Notes under the pieces: generated by a model
What the model was told of the DNA's origin: nothing
Database searches by the model: none
The model's input: only the letters and a program-made list of their open reading frames with translations
Made by a program: the position numbers and the translations under genes
In this document: piece after piece, positions 45,399 through 55,232 of the stretch
How the letters are laid out: each line of letters opens with the position of its first letter
Position numbering within the stretch: the first letter of the stretch is position 1
Source of the DNA: Hymenobacter ruricola
GTDB taxonomy: Bacteria > Bacteroidota > Bacteroidia > Cytophagales > Hymenobacteraceae
Assembly: GCF_015694525.1 (NCBI RefSeq)
Contig: NZ_JADQDM010000017.1
Span: forward strand, 1-64,000
Direction: 5' to 3'
Length of the DNA stretch: 64,000 nt

Positions 45399-46805
45399 CT
45401 ATTCCACCACCAGCTTGCGGGTGGCGCGGCCGCCGGGCCCTTCGGCCTGCACCCAGTAGGTGCCGGCGGGCAGCGAGCTTACGTCGAGCACGGCCGTGGC
45501 GCTGGCCGGCCGGAACTCGCGCACCGGCCGGCCCAGCACGTCCTGCAAGGTGAGGCGGGCCACGAGGGCCGGCAGCTGCACCGTGGCCGTGCCCTGGGCG
45601 GGATTGGGGAAAACCTCAAAGGCGAAGCTCGCCACCCCGGCGCGGACCGCCGAGACAAACGAGCGATTTTCGAGCACGATGATGCGGTCGTCGGTGGGGT
45701 CCGGGGTGCCACCCAGCTGGCCGCGCAGGTTGCTGGTGCCCACGTACACTTTGCCGTCCGGCGACACACAGATGGCCCGCAGGCGGCCAAAAGCGCCCGT
45801 CAGGTAGTCGGCGCGGGAGGTGATGGCCGTGCCCGCGGCATCGAGGGGCAGCTGCAGCAGCTGCTGGCCCTTCAGCGCGGCCAGCAGCAGGCTGCCGCGC
45901 CAGCCGGGAATGGCCGGGTGGTCGTAGTAGGCGAGGCCGCTGGGCGCGATGGTGGGCGTCCAGGTGTAGAGGGGTTCGCGCACGTTGTTGGCGGTGCAGA
46001 AGGCGGCTTCGGCGGGCAGGTTGCAGAAGCCTTCCACGTCGGGCCAGCCGTAGTTGCGGCCGGCCTCAATCTTGTTGATTTCGTCGTCGTTGTTGGGGCC
46101 GTGCTCGGAGCTGTAGAGGCGGCCGTTGGGCAGGCGCACCAGGCCCTGCGGGTTGCGGTGGCCCGAAGTATACACCAGGCTGTTGGGGGTGGGGTTGTCG
46201 GCCGGCACGGTCCCGTCGAGGTTCATGCGCAGAATCTTGCCGTTGACAGCCGCCTGGTTTTGGGCCAGCGAGGACTGCGAGGCGTCGCCGGTGCTTACCA
46301 GCAGCGTCAGGTCGGGCAGGATGAGCAGGCGCGAGCCGCTGTGGGTGTTAAAGGCGGTGATGTTGGCGAGCAGCACCGCGGGCGCGCTCAGCGTGTTGGC
46401 TGCCGCCGAGTAGGTGTAGCGCACCACCTTTTCCTTCAGCACCCCGGCGTCGGTGTAGTTGTACACCACATATACGTAGGGCGAGGTGGAAAACTGCGGG
46501 TGCAGCGCCATGCCCAGCAGGCCGCTTTCGCCCACCGCCGTTACGTCGGGCAGGGTGAGCAGCGGCAGCACCTGCCCCGTGGCCGGGTTGATGCGGCTGA
46601 TGCGGCCGTAGCGCTCGGTGGCCCACAGGAAATTATCGGGGCCCCACACCAGCTCCCATACCACGTCGAGGTTGGAAACCAGGGCCGAAGCGGTGACGGT
46701 GGTGGGGCCCACCGCAAACGTGCTGAGCACGGGCCCCTGGGCCGAAGCGGCCAGGGGCAAGGCACCGGCGCAGGCGGCCAGCAAAGCAAGGCGTAGAAAT
46801 TTCAT
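45399..46805 (-). CDS. secreted PQQ-type glucose/sorbosone dehydrogenase with T9SS tail
   Basis: A 468-residue protein from ATG 46805 with a signal peptide (MKFLRLALLAACAGALPLAASAQ). The six-bladed propeller of soluble GSDH-like proteins shows VWELVWGPDNFLWATERYGRIS, GLLGMALHPQF, SGSRLLILPDLTLLVSTGD, VYTSGHRNPQGLVRLPNGRL, YSSEHGPNNDDEINKIEAG and NYGWPDVEG. Family members oxidise sugars using pyrroloquinoline quinone. The C-terminal 75 residues are a type A T9SS tail (FEVFPNPAQGTATVQL ... GTYWVQAEGPGGRATRKLVVE). Whether PQQ is bound here is unproven. Confidence 0.88.
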   Translation of the reverse strand: MKFLRLALLAACAGALPLAASAQGPVLSTFAVGPTTVTASALVSNLDVVWELVWGPDNFLWATERYGRISRINPATGQVLPLLTLPDVTAVGESGLLGMALHPQFSTSPYVYVVYNYTDAGVLKEKVVRYTYSAAANTLSAPAVLLANITAFNTHSGSRLLILPDLTLLVSTGDASQSSLAQNQAAVNGKILRMNLDGTVPADNPTPNSLVYTSGHRNPQGLVRLPNGRLYSSEHGPNNDDEINKIEAGRNYGWPDVEGFCNLPAEAAFCTANNVREPLYTWTPTIAPSGLAYYDHPAIPGWRGSLLLAALKGQQLLQLPLDAAGTAITSRADYLTGAFGRLRAICVSPDGKVYVGTSNLRGQLGGTPDPTDDRIIVLENRSFVSAVRAGVASFAFEVFPNPAQGTATVQLPALVARLTLQDVLGRPVREFRPASATAVLDVSSLPAGTYWVQAEGPGGRATRKLVVE

Positions 46806-46945
46806 AGCGTTTGACAATTACGTGAAAGGGAAATGATTACGGGTTTGGCTGAGTGACTAACGCAGCGCGCGTCGTTTCGGATGCCGCGCCGGGCCGCCCG
46901 GCGCGGTTTTGTAGCTTGCGGCCGCATTCTTCGCCCCCCGAGCCC

Positions 46946-47398
46946 ATGCCCGAATTTAGCCCCCACACCCGCCCCGATGGCTACTCCCTCAGCACCGACC
47001 CGGCCCGACTCGACGTGGCGGCCATCCACCGCTGGCTGAGCGAGGAGTCGTACTGGGCCCGGCACATTCCGCGCGCCACCGTGGCGCGGGCCATTGCCCA
47101 TTCCCTCAATTTCGGCCTGTACGCGCCCGACGGTGCCCAGGCCGGCTTTTGCCGCGTGGTGACGGACAGGGCCACGTTTGCCTGGCTCTGCGACGTGTTT
47201 GTGCTGCCCGCGCACCGCGGCCGGGGCCTCTCCAAGTGGCTGGTGCAGCAGGTGCTGGCCCACCCCGACCTGCAACACCTGCGCCGCCACCTGCTCGCCA
47301 CCCACGACGCGCACACGCTGTACCAGCGCTTCGGCTACCAGCCCCTGGACCGGCCCGAGCGGTGGCTCGAAATCAAGCAGGAGAACCCCTATGGATGA
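46946..47398 (+). CDS. GNAT-family N-acetyltransferase
   Basis: A 150-residue GNAT enzyme starting at ATG 46946. It has the acetyl-CoA P-loop VLPAHRGRGLSKWLVQQVLA, preceded by ATFAWLCDVFV, and the C-terminal HDAHTLYQRFGYQPLDRPE. This matches a compact GNAT group (with SYWARHIP near the N-terminus) common in many bacteria. The substrate is unknown. Confidence 0.88.
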   Translation: MPEFSPHTRPDGYSLSTDPARLDVAAIHRWLSEESYWARHIPRATVARAIAHSLNFGLYAPDGAQAGFCRVVTDRATFAWLCDVFVLPAHRGRGLSKWLVQQVLAHPDLQHLRRHLLATHDAHTLYQRFGYQPLDRPERWLEIKQENPYG

Positions 47399-48035
47399 GC
47401 CGGAGAACAAAAAGCATGATTATTAAAATCGCCGTTTTGGTGAACGCGCGGTTCCTTGCACCCTCTTCCGCATGCCAGCGGGTTTGCCAGCTCCGCCCGC
47501 GAGAGCGGTTTGGTGGAGCCAGGCAGGTTCACACTAAAACAATTGCGACAAACTGGTGCTAAAAATGAAGCTGGACGCGGCAAAAGACCGAATAGTATTA
47601 TAATTAAACCACTCATTATCAGATGCTGAATGAAATGTTTATCTTCTGAACGAGTGCTGTTAAAAATGAGATAGCGCTTAGGCGCTTAAGCGGGGACATT
47701 TGTAAAGCGCACCGGGTAGCAAGGCGATGCACAAGTCTGGTTTCTACTGGGACGCCTTCTTCTCCGAAAATCCCCATTGGTGAAGAAACTACCATACTTT
47801 TTGCTGCTGAGCTGGCCAGCCCTGGGCGCGGCCGCCAGCCAGCCCATTTTGCCTTTCTTACCGGGCCCCGAATGAGTCAGGATACGGCCTCACAGTGTCC
47901 CTTCCGGAAGTCGAATTCAGTACTTCTGCGTGGGGCAGCAGGTCAAGGAATCCGCCAGCAGCGCTGAAGGATTTGTCCAGCAATTATTCCTTCCTGACGA
48001 CTGGCAAACACAAGATTGCCAGCCACGCATCTACC
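47399..48035. other. AT-richer intergenic region, 637 bases, no intact gene
   Basis: Several short frames exist but none looks coding along its length. From 47780 to 47875, GTG begins MKKLPYFLLLSWPALGAAASQP..., a convincing signal peptide, but a stop follows after 31 residues; it may be the remnant of a secreted-protein gene. The rest shows no recognisable promoter pair or repeat. Confidence 0.45.
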
Positions 48036-50288
48036 ATGAGCCCATATTCCTTGTTGTCTCTCCTGCTTCTGCTTGCCCGCCGCACACTTGCGCCGCGCCG
48101 CACCTGGTTAGCAGGAGGACTCTTACAGCTTTGCTTGGTGGGAATGGTGCCTGCCAAAAACCTAAGCACCCCATCCGCGGCGTTCCCGCGCCCACATCCC
48201 TACCTGCTGACCACCCCGGCCCGCATCCGGCAATTGCGCCAAGCCATTCTCACTCCCTCCTGGCAGGCGCGTAGCTGGCAGCGGCTGAAAAGCTGGGCCG
48301 ACCAATTGCTGACGGAGGACCTCACGCTCCCGTCCCGCGCGGGCAACTGGGAGCACTACTACATCGATTCGCTTTCCGGCGTCGCCCTCGCCCGGGGCAA
48401 GCAAGTGGGCGACTGGCAATGAGAGCATTACAACTCCCAAACGGGGCAGGTGTTTCGCGGCACGCCCACCGTTGCCGCCCGGGATTACGATGGCGTCATT
48501 ATCGGCACCGTGCACGACATTTGGGCAGTGGGGGTGGTCCAGCTCGGCTTGGCCTATCAACTCAGCCAGGACGAGCGCTACGCCCTCAAGGCCCGGCAGA
48601 TTCTGCTGGCGTATGCCGAGCTGTACCCGCGGCTGCCGCTGGTCAACAAATCACGGGGCCGGGACCCCAAAGACGTCAGTTTTGGCAAAATCCACGACGA
48701 GACGCTGTACGACGCGCTTTGGCTGATTGACATGGCGCAGGGCGCGGATTTAATCTGGCCCCGGCTCTCCCAGCAGGACAGGCGGCGGCTGCAAACGCGC
48801 CTTTTCTTGCCCGCCGCGCACCAAGTGGCCCAGCCCGTTCAGCCCGGCCTCAACATCGTGTGCTGGGAAAAAGCCGCCGTCGGCATGGTGGGGCTGTTGC
48901 TGCACGACCAGCCCTTAGTTACGCAAGCGCTGGCCGATTCCGCCCACGGCTATGCCTACCAGGTGCGGCACAATATTACGGCGGAGGGCTTCTGGGCCGA
49001 GCGGGCGACGGGCTACCAGTTCTACACGGCCCAGGCCCTCATCACCCTCGGCCAGGACGCGACCAACGCCGGCGTTGCCGTGGACCTTGCCCCTTTGAAA
49101 AAGCTGCTGGATGCCCCGCTGCAACTGGTGAATGCGGAGTTCGTCATCCCGGGTTTTAACAATTCGCACCCCGCCCACGTGCTTGAGCTGGAATACCTCT
49201 ACGAGTGGGCGTACGCGCAGTTCCACGACCCGGCCTATGCCGCGATTATGCGCCGGCCCACCCGCGGCCATACCCCCAGCCGTGGCCCCTTTTTCCTGGA
49301 TTGGGCCCTGCTCTACGGGGAGCCCGCGATTCCGCCCATGACGCCGCGCCCCATCCGAAGCGTCAATTTTCCCGTCCTGGGCCTGCTGGCCAAAGGCAGT
49401 GGCCGAAGCAACACCTTGTTGTACCTGAAGTACACGCCCGTTGCGGGCGGGCATTCGCACCAGGAGCAGCTCAGCTTCGTGCTCGTGAAGGGCGGCGAAA
49501 TGATTGCCGTTGACCCCGGCGTGAACACCTACGCCGACCCGGCCCACCTCCGCTGGTACAAAAGCACGGCGGCCCACAACACCCTGCTGCTGGACGAGGC
49601 CCCCCAGCAAAACTCCACGGCCCGGTGCCTGGCCTTCGGCAAAACCGCCGGGGTAGACTACCTGACCATGGACACCCGCACCGCCTACGATTCCGTTCGC
49701 CTGATTCGCACGGCCGCCCTGTTGAGCGAGAACCTGGTGCTCCTGGTGGACCAAGCCCAAATGCAGCCGCCGCGCAAGCGGCTGGCCATAGCCTACCACC
49801 AGGCTGGCCACTGGCTGGATTCGCTGCCCGGGGAGCCGTGGGCCAGTCGCCGCGGGGGCTTCCCCTACCTGCGCCACCCGCGCGTTGCGCACCAGCAGCG
49901 CGCCGTGTCGCTGGCCAGCCGCCTGCCCTCCGGGCGGCTGGTGCGGGTGAGCCTCGACGACAGCACGCCGACCGACGTGATTACCGCCAGCGACCCGGCC
50001 GTGACCAACGGGGAAGTGTCCTCGGTTTTCTTTCAGCGCCCCGTGGCCCCGGCCATGGCCGCGGCCTGGTGCATCGCATTAGACGGGCAGCGCGTCGACT
50101 TGGAGGTGGAAGACGTTTCTCCCCCCCAGCGTGCTCCCCGTGCCGCGCCAGTGCTGCGCATCAAGGTGCACACGGCGCAGGGGCAGCGCTGGGAAGTAAT
50201 GGTTAACGCGGACCAGCAGCCAACCTCCTCAGGAAACAGCTCACCGCTGCAAGTCCAAGCCTTAACCGACTCTAAAACAACAAATTGA
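48036..50288 (+). pseudogene. heparinase II/III-like polysaccharide lyase, interrupted by an in-frame TGA
   Basis: One reading frame spans about 750 codons, broken only by TGA at 48420-48422 (GKQVGDWQ-stop-EHYNSQTGQVFRGTP). A signal-like start (MSPYSLLSLLLLLARRTL) and PHPYLLTTPARIRQLRQAI lead into an alpha-toroid domain (DYDGVIIGTVHDIWAVGVVQ, then VCWEKAAVGMVGLLLHD and GFWAERATGYQFYTAQALI). A C-terminal beta-sandwich follows with GGHSHQEQLSFVLVKGGEMIAVD and TAAHNTLLLDEAPQQNS. The layout is that of alginate-lyase/heparinase II/III enzymes (PL families such as 15, 17 and 21). The TGA could be a TGG (Trp) by one base change, or a sequencing error. Without it the enzyme would be whole. Confidence 0.85.
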
Positions 50289-50377
50289 AATTTTCAGACT
50301 TTTTTGTAGTATGGATTCATCGTAGCCTAACTGCTTGCCGTTCGCGCCTGTCTTCCTCCGGTACTTTTCCCTTTCCC

Positions 50378-51796
50378 ATGAATTTTCGCTACCCTTTGCT
50401 GTCACTGCTGGCTTTAAGCAGTTCGCTGGCCCACGCCCAACAGGCCGCTCTTCCTTCCGCTCGGGTGGAGGCCCTACCTCCGCCCTTGCATCCTGAGCCT
50501 GCCCCGCGCCTCAACACCTCTTTTGAAGAGGCGTCAGAGCCCGCCATCAGCGGGTCGCGCCTGCAACCCGTGCGCGACCCTCGCTACGCCCGTACCGGAA
50601 CGAGTTCGCTGCTCATGGTTGGTGGAGCCGCCCGGGCGTACTTCTCGCTTTCCCGGCTAATGCCGGCCCAAGCGGGCCAGCCCCTTACGGCAAGCCTCTA
50701 CGTCAGCTATCCCGCCCAGCCCCGCGCGGCCGCGCATCTGGTGCAAGCGGCCAGCCTGGCCGCAGCGGCTTATGGGCAAAGCCCGGCCCTGGCGCCGCTT
50801 CCGGCAGAGCAGCCCGGCCGGGCCACGAAGCGCCTGTTTCCTTATCTGGGGCTGGGGGTGTCATTCACGCCCTGCTTCCGGCCTTCGCGGCGCGCTGTTC
50901 CCCAGGCGTACCTGAGCTATTCGGTTTACAACGCCGACACCGTTTTGGTGGCCTCCGGCAGTAGCGCCGTGAACCGTTCGGCCCGCGACGACTGGCAGCA
51001 CCTTGCGTGCACCTGGACCATGCCCGTGGATGGCTTTGTCCAGCTCGCCTTCGTTAATGAAAGCCCCCGGCCCGTTCGGGTGGACGACCTTTCCCTGCTC
51101 GTTGCGGCGCCCTCCCCTGTTGGGGCAGACTCCCCTGCCGACCCCAACCGCAAACGTGGAGGGTCGATTGCCAACAATTCGGAATCAAATCTGGATGGCG
51201 GCTGCCTCGGCGAAGTCGTCGTGGGCTCCCCGCCCTTCTGCGAGGTCTATCCCGAGCAATGCCCGCCCCCGCCCCCACCGGACGAACCCGACCACAACGG
51301 CCCGCCCGAACCCAACCCTAACGACCCACCAGACACCACCGACCCGGACTCCAATCCAGGGGTGGGTGCGGGTCCGTCGGAGTGCAGCGTTTGCAAAGAT
51401 GCTTGCAAAACGGCTTATGCCAGGGCCGAAGTGGCGTATGCGCGAGCGATAGCTGCCGCCAATTCGGACCGTACGGTCGCGGCCACGGCTTTGCTGGCAG
51501 AGATAGGTGCTTGCGCAGGAGCGGCCGGTGGATTAGTGCTCAAAGTCTCGGCCGAAGGCCTGATAGTGATTGTCATTCCTGTCATCGGAGAGGTGGTGGA
51601 AACCGGTGCGGTGGCAATAGCGGTTTTAACCGGGCTGGGCGTTTTCGCCACTTGCGGTACGGTTGCAACCCTCGTCTACTTAAACACTATCGACCATATT
51701 GATGCCGACGTCGCGGCGGCCGAAGCCTCCCATGCACAAGCGTACGCGGACTATCTGTCCAATACGATAGGCTGTGGAAGCTGTCCCACCCCATGA
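50378..51796 (+). CDS. secreted two-domain protein with proline-rich linker and hydrophobic C-terminus
   Basis: A 472-residue protein; ATG 50378 begins a signal peptide (MNFRYPLLSLLALSSSLAHAQ). The N-terminal half resembles the sugar-binding-like sandwich seen before RHS regions (FEEASEPAI ... DPRYARTGTSSLLMVGG ... WQHLACTWTMPVDGFVQLAFVNES). A Pro/Asp-rich linker (CPPPPPPDEPDHNGPPEPNPND) follows. The C-terminal 110 residues have CSVCKDACKTAYARAEVAYARAI, two long hydrophobic stretches (GLIVIVIPVIGEVVETGAVA and AVLTGLGVFATCGTVATLVY) and a final CGSC. It may be a secreted membrane-active effector, but no toxin family is recognised. Confidence 0.55.
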   Translation: MNFRYPLLSLLALSSSLAHAQQAALPSARVEALPPPLHPEPAPRLNTSFEEASEPAISGSRLQPVRDPRYARTGTSSLLMVGGAARAYFSLSRLMPAQAGQPLTASLYVSYPAQPRAAAHLVQAASLAAAAYGQSPALAPLPAEQPGRATKRLFPYLGLGVSFTPCFRPSRRAVPQAYLSYSVYNADTVLVASGSSAVNRSARDDWQHLACTWTMPVDGFVQLAFVNESPRPVRVDDLSLLVAAPSPVGADSPADPNRKRGGSIANNSESNLDGGCLGEVVVGSPPFCEVYPEQCPPPPPPDEPDHNGPPEPNPNDPPDTTDPDSNPGVGAGPSECSVCKDACKTAYARAEVAYARAIAAANSDRTVAATALLAEIGACAGAAGGLVLKVSAEGLIVIVIPVIGEVVETGAVAIAVLTGLGVFATCGTVATLVYLNTIDHIDADVAAAEASHAQAYADYLSNTIGCGSCPTP

Positions 51797-51967
51797 TGGG
51801 GCACACCAGGTGGCTTCCGTTACGCCACCGCTATCAGCGGTGCCTCCTGGCCAAGTGCTGCCCGCCGGCGCATCCCTTGCCCTACCTTCAGCTTGGCAAC
51901 AGTCTTCCTGGTAGCGTGCCAACCGCCTCTGCAACAAGCCAACCAAGTAACCCACTATCCCAGAAGC

Positions 51968-52195
51968 ATGAACCCTGCCCTCGATTCCCCTTCCTTCCTG
52001 GTTTTTAGTGTGCTTGCTTTCTTCACGGAAGCGGTGATTCTGCTTTACCTGCTGCACCTGGCCCCTAAAAAGAACCGCAACACCATCGCCGGAGCCTTCC
52101 TGCTGATTTTCATCTCCTCGGTTGCCCTGGTATTCTATGTGCTCCATGGGGGCTTTTCCCATGGAGGCTTTTCCAGCGCTGCCCACAAACCGTGA
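51968..52195 (+). CDS. small two-helix membrane protein
   Basis: A 75-residue protein from ATG 51968 with two membrane helices (SFLVFSVLAFFTEAVILLYLLHL and NTIAGAFLLIFISSVALVFYVLH) and a short tail with a repeated HGGFSHGGFS. It lies 171 bases after the secreted two-domain protein on the same strand. An immunity role is conceivable but unsupported by homology. Confidence 0.5.
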   Translation: MNPALDSPSFLVFSVLAFFTEAVILLYLLHLAPKKNRNTIAGAFLLIFISSVALVFYVLHGGFSHGGFSSAAHKP

Positions 52196-52624
52196 AGACG
52201 GGAGGACTCAGCCCAAGAAAGGCACTCTGCGACGGAGGAATTGTGCGGCCGGCCACGGGCTTGCGGCTGCTCCTGTGGGCAAGAGGCGTTTCGCACGGAA
52301 TCGTCCTGCACAAGCTGCGACTCCGCTCCAGGGTTGTCCTGCCCACGGCGTGGTTCCCGCTAACCCTGACTGCTTGGCTTCTGGGGATGTTATTTGCTGC
52401 ACAACCCACGACTGGCCTCGCCAGTAGAGTGGTCGAATTATAGACTGGATTTAGTAAAGTGCTGTAACCGGGAATCTGCAACTGTTGCACCCACCCTAGT
52501 GTCCGGATAGCGTTTAAGAAACCGGTTCACCCATCCATGTTCACGAAACTCGACTCAGCCATGCGTTTTGTGAACTCAAATTGCGCCCGAAACTACCCGT
52601 CCTCATGCGTACCAGCTAAGAGCC
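52196..52624. other. intergenic region, no supported gene
   Basis: A frame from GTG 52192 to 52443 overlaps the preceding stop but its translation has no recognisable pattern and Leu/Arg/Thr-rich composition. The rest shows no repeat or hairpin that stands out. Confidence 0.4.
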
Positions 52625-53236
52625 TCACTTTGCTGGGCTGGTCCACAGGTTGCCCTTGATGCGGAACCGCCACGGCAGCCCCGCTGCCTCGGGCCCAGCG
52701 TATTCCAGCCCCACGCGGGCGCTGGCCACGACATTAGTCTCTGCGATTTCCTCGCCGTGGTCTTCAAACCAGATAACCTCGCCCGTCACGGGCCGGCCGG
52801 TGAGGGCCGGCGTAATGCCCAGGGCCTGGCTCAGCACCCCGGGACCGGCCGTGAGGGCCCGCCTGGCCTCCGCCAGGCCGCGGCGGCGCAGCATTTCCTC
52901 AATGCCCACGGTGGGCTCCACGGCCCGGATGAGCACGGCGTCGGGGTGGGCGGCGTCGTGGGTGGCGATATTGAACAGCGCGTGGCGGTTGTAGACGGTG
53001 TAGATGTAGGCCGCGCCGCCGGGCACGTGCAGGCCCTGGGCCTGGCGGCGCTTGCGCTGCAGGTGCATCGTCAGCGAATGGTCGCCCTCGTGCCGGTAGG
53101 CTTCGGTCTCAACCACCCGGCCGGCGGTGATAACGCCGTCGATGTTGGTATAGAGGTGCTTGCCGAGCAGCTCGCGCGCAATGGTCAGCACGTCAGGGCG
53201 CTGGAAAAAGGCGGCTGGCAGCTTGGAATGCGGCAT
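52625..53236 (-). CDS. 3-methyladenine DNA glycosylase (AAG/MPG family)
   Basis: A 203-residue enzyme that removes alkylated purines from DNA. It shows the AAG/MPG pattern: ARELLGKHLYTNIDG, GRVVETEAYRHEGDHS with the catalytic Glu context, GAAYIYTVYNRHALFNIATHD, AVLIRAVEP, LTAGPGVLSQALGIT and FRIKGNLWTSPAK. ATG at 53236 gives the usual start MPHSKLPAAFFQRPDVLTIA. It begins 5 bases after the stop of the gene at 53242-55188, so the two are probably cotranscribed, although their functions seem unrelated. Confidence 0.93.
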   Translation of the reverse strand: MPHSKLPAAFFQRPDVLTIARELLGKHLYTNIDGVITAGRVVETEAYRHEGDHSLTMHLQRKRRQAQGLHVPGGAAYIYTVYNRHALFNIATHDAAHPDAVLIRAVEPTVGIEEMLRRRGLAEARRALTAGPGVLSQALGITPALTGRPVTGEVIWFEDHGEEIAETNVVASARVGLEYAGPEAAGLPWRFRIKGNLWTSPAK

Positions 53237-53241
53237 AATCT

Positions 53242-55188
53242 TCAGCGGACGCGGTAGCGCAGCCCAATGCTCAGCAGCCAATGTTGCTGCTGCCACGGCA
53301 GGCGCGTGGTGGGCTGGTCGTTCACGCGCAGGTCTACGTCGGCGCGGGGCAAATCGACGGTCGCGCTGCTCCGGAACAGGAAAAAGCCGCTTTCCTCATC
53401 CAGCTGCAGCTGCGTTTTGCTGCGCAGCGGCACCAGGTAGCTGGCATCGGCCACCAGCTCAAACCGGTGGCTGAGCTCCAGGCCCAGGCCCAGGCTGGGG
53501 CGCAGGGCGTCAATCACGGTCTGGAGGCGGGCGCTTAGCTCGTCGGCGCCGAGGTGGGTGCCGGCCACGCGCAGGCCCGCATCGGGGTTGTCGAAGCGGC
53601 CCAGCGGCAGGTCCACCGTCTGGCGGATATAGCCCAGGCCGGCGCGGCCGTAAAACGGCCGGTGGCGGGGCGTGAAGTTGTGCTGATAGCTCAGGCCCGC
53701 TTCCCAGCCGTCGCCCCCGAACTGCCGGTGCAGGCGTTGCGTGGCCAGGCGCGCGGCCAGTTCCCGCGTCAGGGCATACTCGTACTCAAACTGCGTGAAG
53801 AGCGTCAGGTCCTGGGCGCGCACCGAAGCCGCGCGCTGCACCTGCAAGCCGTAGCCGGCCGGCGCATACGCCACCGCCAGGCCCGCGGCGGGCACGGCCA
53901 GCGGCCAGGCGCCCGCGTGCGTACCGTAGCTGAAGCGTCTCAGAAAGCGGTCGAAGGCACTTGGTTTTTTCTCCTGCGGGTGGGTGCCGGCTTCCGCGGG
54001 CTTAAACAACGAGTTGGCCTGCTGCTGGCGTTGCTGGTCGAACAGGCTTTTTTGCAGCGCCGCTGCGGGCAGCAACGTGGTGTGGCCCTGCCAGAAGGCC
54101 GAGTCGTAGACCACTTTGTTGCGCAGAAACACGTCGTAGAGCTGGGCCCGCTCCAGGTAGCCGGGCCGGGCCGTCTGGGCCGTGTCGATGGCCGTGGTCA
54201 GGAATTCGCCGAAGAACTTCAGCGGCGGGCCCACCGGCAATTTGGCTTCGGTTTGCCACCACACGGTTTTCAGGTGCCAGCGGCCAGCGTAGGGCTGGTA
54301 CGCCACCCGCAGGCTGCGCGAGTCGGCCACGTCGCGCGCCCCGCGGCGCAGGCCGGCGGGCGTGTAGTGCCACTCGGCCCCCAGGAAGGCGTAGCTGTCC
54401 TGCTCGATGTACATGCGGCCCTCGAAGGCCGCACGGCGGTTGCCGGCTTTCGGCCCGAAGGTGATGACGTACACCGCTCGGTCCTGAAACGTGCTGCCGG
54501 GCGCCAGGCGGTAGTCGTAGTCCTTGAAATGGGCGGCGTCGATGAATTCCGAGCGGCGGTGCACAAAGTCGCCCATGTGCGCAATGAACGGCCCGCCCGC
54601 CCAGTCGATGCGAATGGGCGTACGGTCGCGCCGCAAATCGACCTTGCGCGACTGCTTTATCTGAATTTCGCCGTCCGCCGTGCGCCGCAGATACGATTCC
54701 TTAAAGGCCAGCACCAGCCCCTCGGCCAGGTAGCGCGGCTGCCCGGCCGGGTCGTTGTCCGACTCGCGGTAGAAACCCGTGAGCTGGGTGGGTCGCGTGG
54801 GGTAGTTGCGCGGAATGCGCGCCACGGCTTCCCGCACAATGCCCAGCACCGAGCCCGTCACCTGCACCTCGCCCAGCGCGGCGGGCGCAATTTTCAGCTC
54901 AATGCGCAGCTCCGGCCCCGGCAGCGGCGGCAGGGCGCGGGCGTATTTGCGGTAGCCCAGCAGGGCCACTTCCAATTGCTCGCCCAGCAGCGCCGGCGGA
55001 ATGCTCAGCGCAAAGCGTCCGTCTTCGTTGGTGCTGGTGCCAATACGGTTGTCGGCCACGCCCACCTGCGCGTTCGGGATGGGCTGGTGCGTTTCGGCGT
55101 CGACGACCCGGCCGCGCAGCAAAATGGGGCCCTGCGCCAGCGCGGGCCCCATTTTCAGGAAAAGCAACAGAAGAAGAAAACAGCGCAT
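53242..55188 (-). CDS. CarboxypepD-regulatory-like domain outer-membrane protein (DUF5686-like)
   Basis: A 648-residue protein from ATG 55188 with a signal peptide (MRCFLLLLLFLKMGPALAQ). Residues 20-105 are a carboxypeptidase-regulatory-like domain (ILLRGRVVDAETHQPIPNAQVGV ... LLGYRKYARALPP). A long mixed region (EVQVTGSVLGIVREAVARIPRNYPTRPTQLTGFYRES ...) is typical of DUF5686-like Bacteroidota proteins, and the end is barrel-like (HFELVADASYLVPL ... WLLSIGLRYRV). It is probably outer-membrane; the substrate is unknown. It precedes the DNA glycosylase gene by 5 bases. Confidence 0.75.
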   Translation of the reverse strand: MRCFLLLLLFLKMGPALAQGPILLRGRVVDAETHQPIPNAQVGVADNRIGTSTNEDGRFALSIPPALLGEQLEVALLGYRKYARALPPLPGPELRIELKIAPAALGEVQVTGSVLGIVREAVARIPRNYPTRPTQLTGFYRESDNDPAGQPRYLAEGLVLAFKESYLRRTADGEIQIKQSRKVDLRRDRTPIRIDWAGGPFIAHMGDFVHRRSEFIDAAHFKDYDYRLAPGSTFQDRAVYVITFGPKAGNRRAAFEGRMYIEQDSYAFLGAEWHYTPAGLRRGARDVADSRSLRVAYQPYAGRWHLKTVWWQTEAKLPVGPPLKFFGEFLTTAIDTAQTARPGYLERAQLYDVFLRNKVVYDSAFWQGHTTLLPAAALQKSLFDQQRQQQANSLFKPAEAGTHPQEKKPSAFDRFLRRFSYGTHAGAWPLAVPAAGLAVAYAPAGYGLQVQRAASVRAQDLTLFTQFEYEYALTRELAARLATQRLHRQFGGDGWEAGLSYQHNFTPRHRPFYGRAGLGYIRQTVDLPLGRFDNPDAGLRVAGTHLGADELSARLQTVIDALRPSLGLGLELSHRFELVADASYLVPLRSKTQLQLDEESGFFLFRSSATVDLPRADVDLRVNDQPTTRLPWQQQHWLLSIGLRYRVR

Positions 55189-55232
55189 AAGCCGACCGTG
55201 GATGTTCGTAGCCCCAACGCCGCGGGCGCGGC

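Noticed and set aside
52192-52443. 83-codon frame overlapping the stop of the small membrane protein
   Set aside because: The GTGA overlap hints at coupling, but the translation lacks any recognisable pattern and composition looks random.
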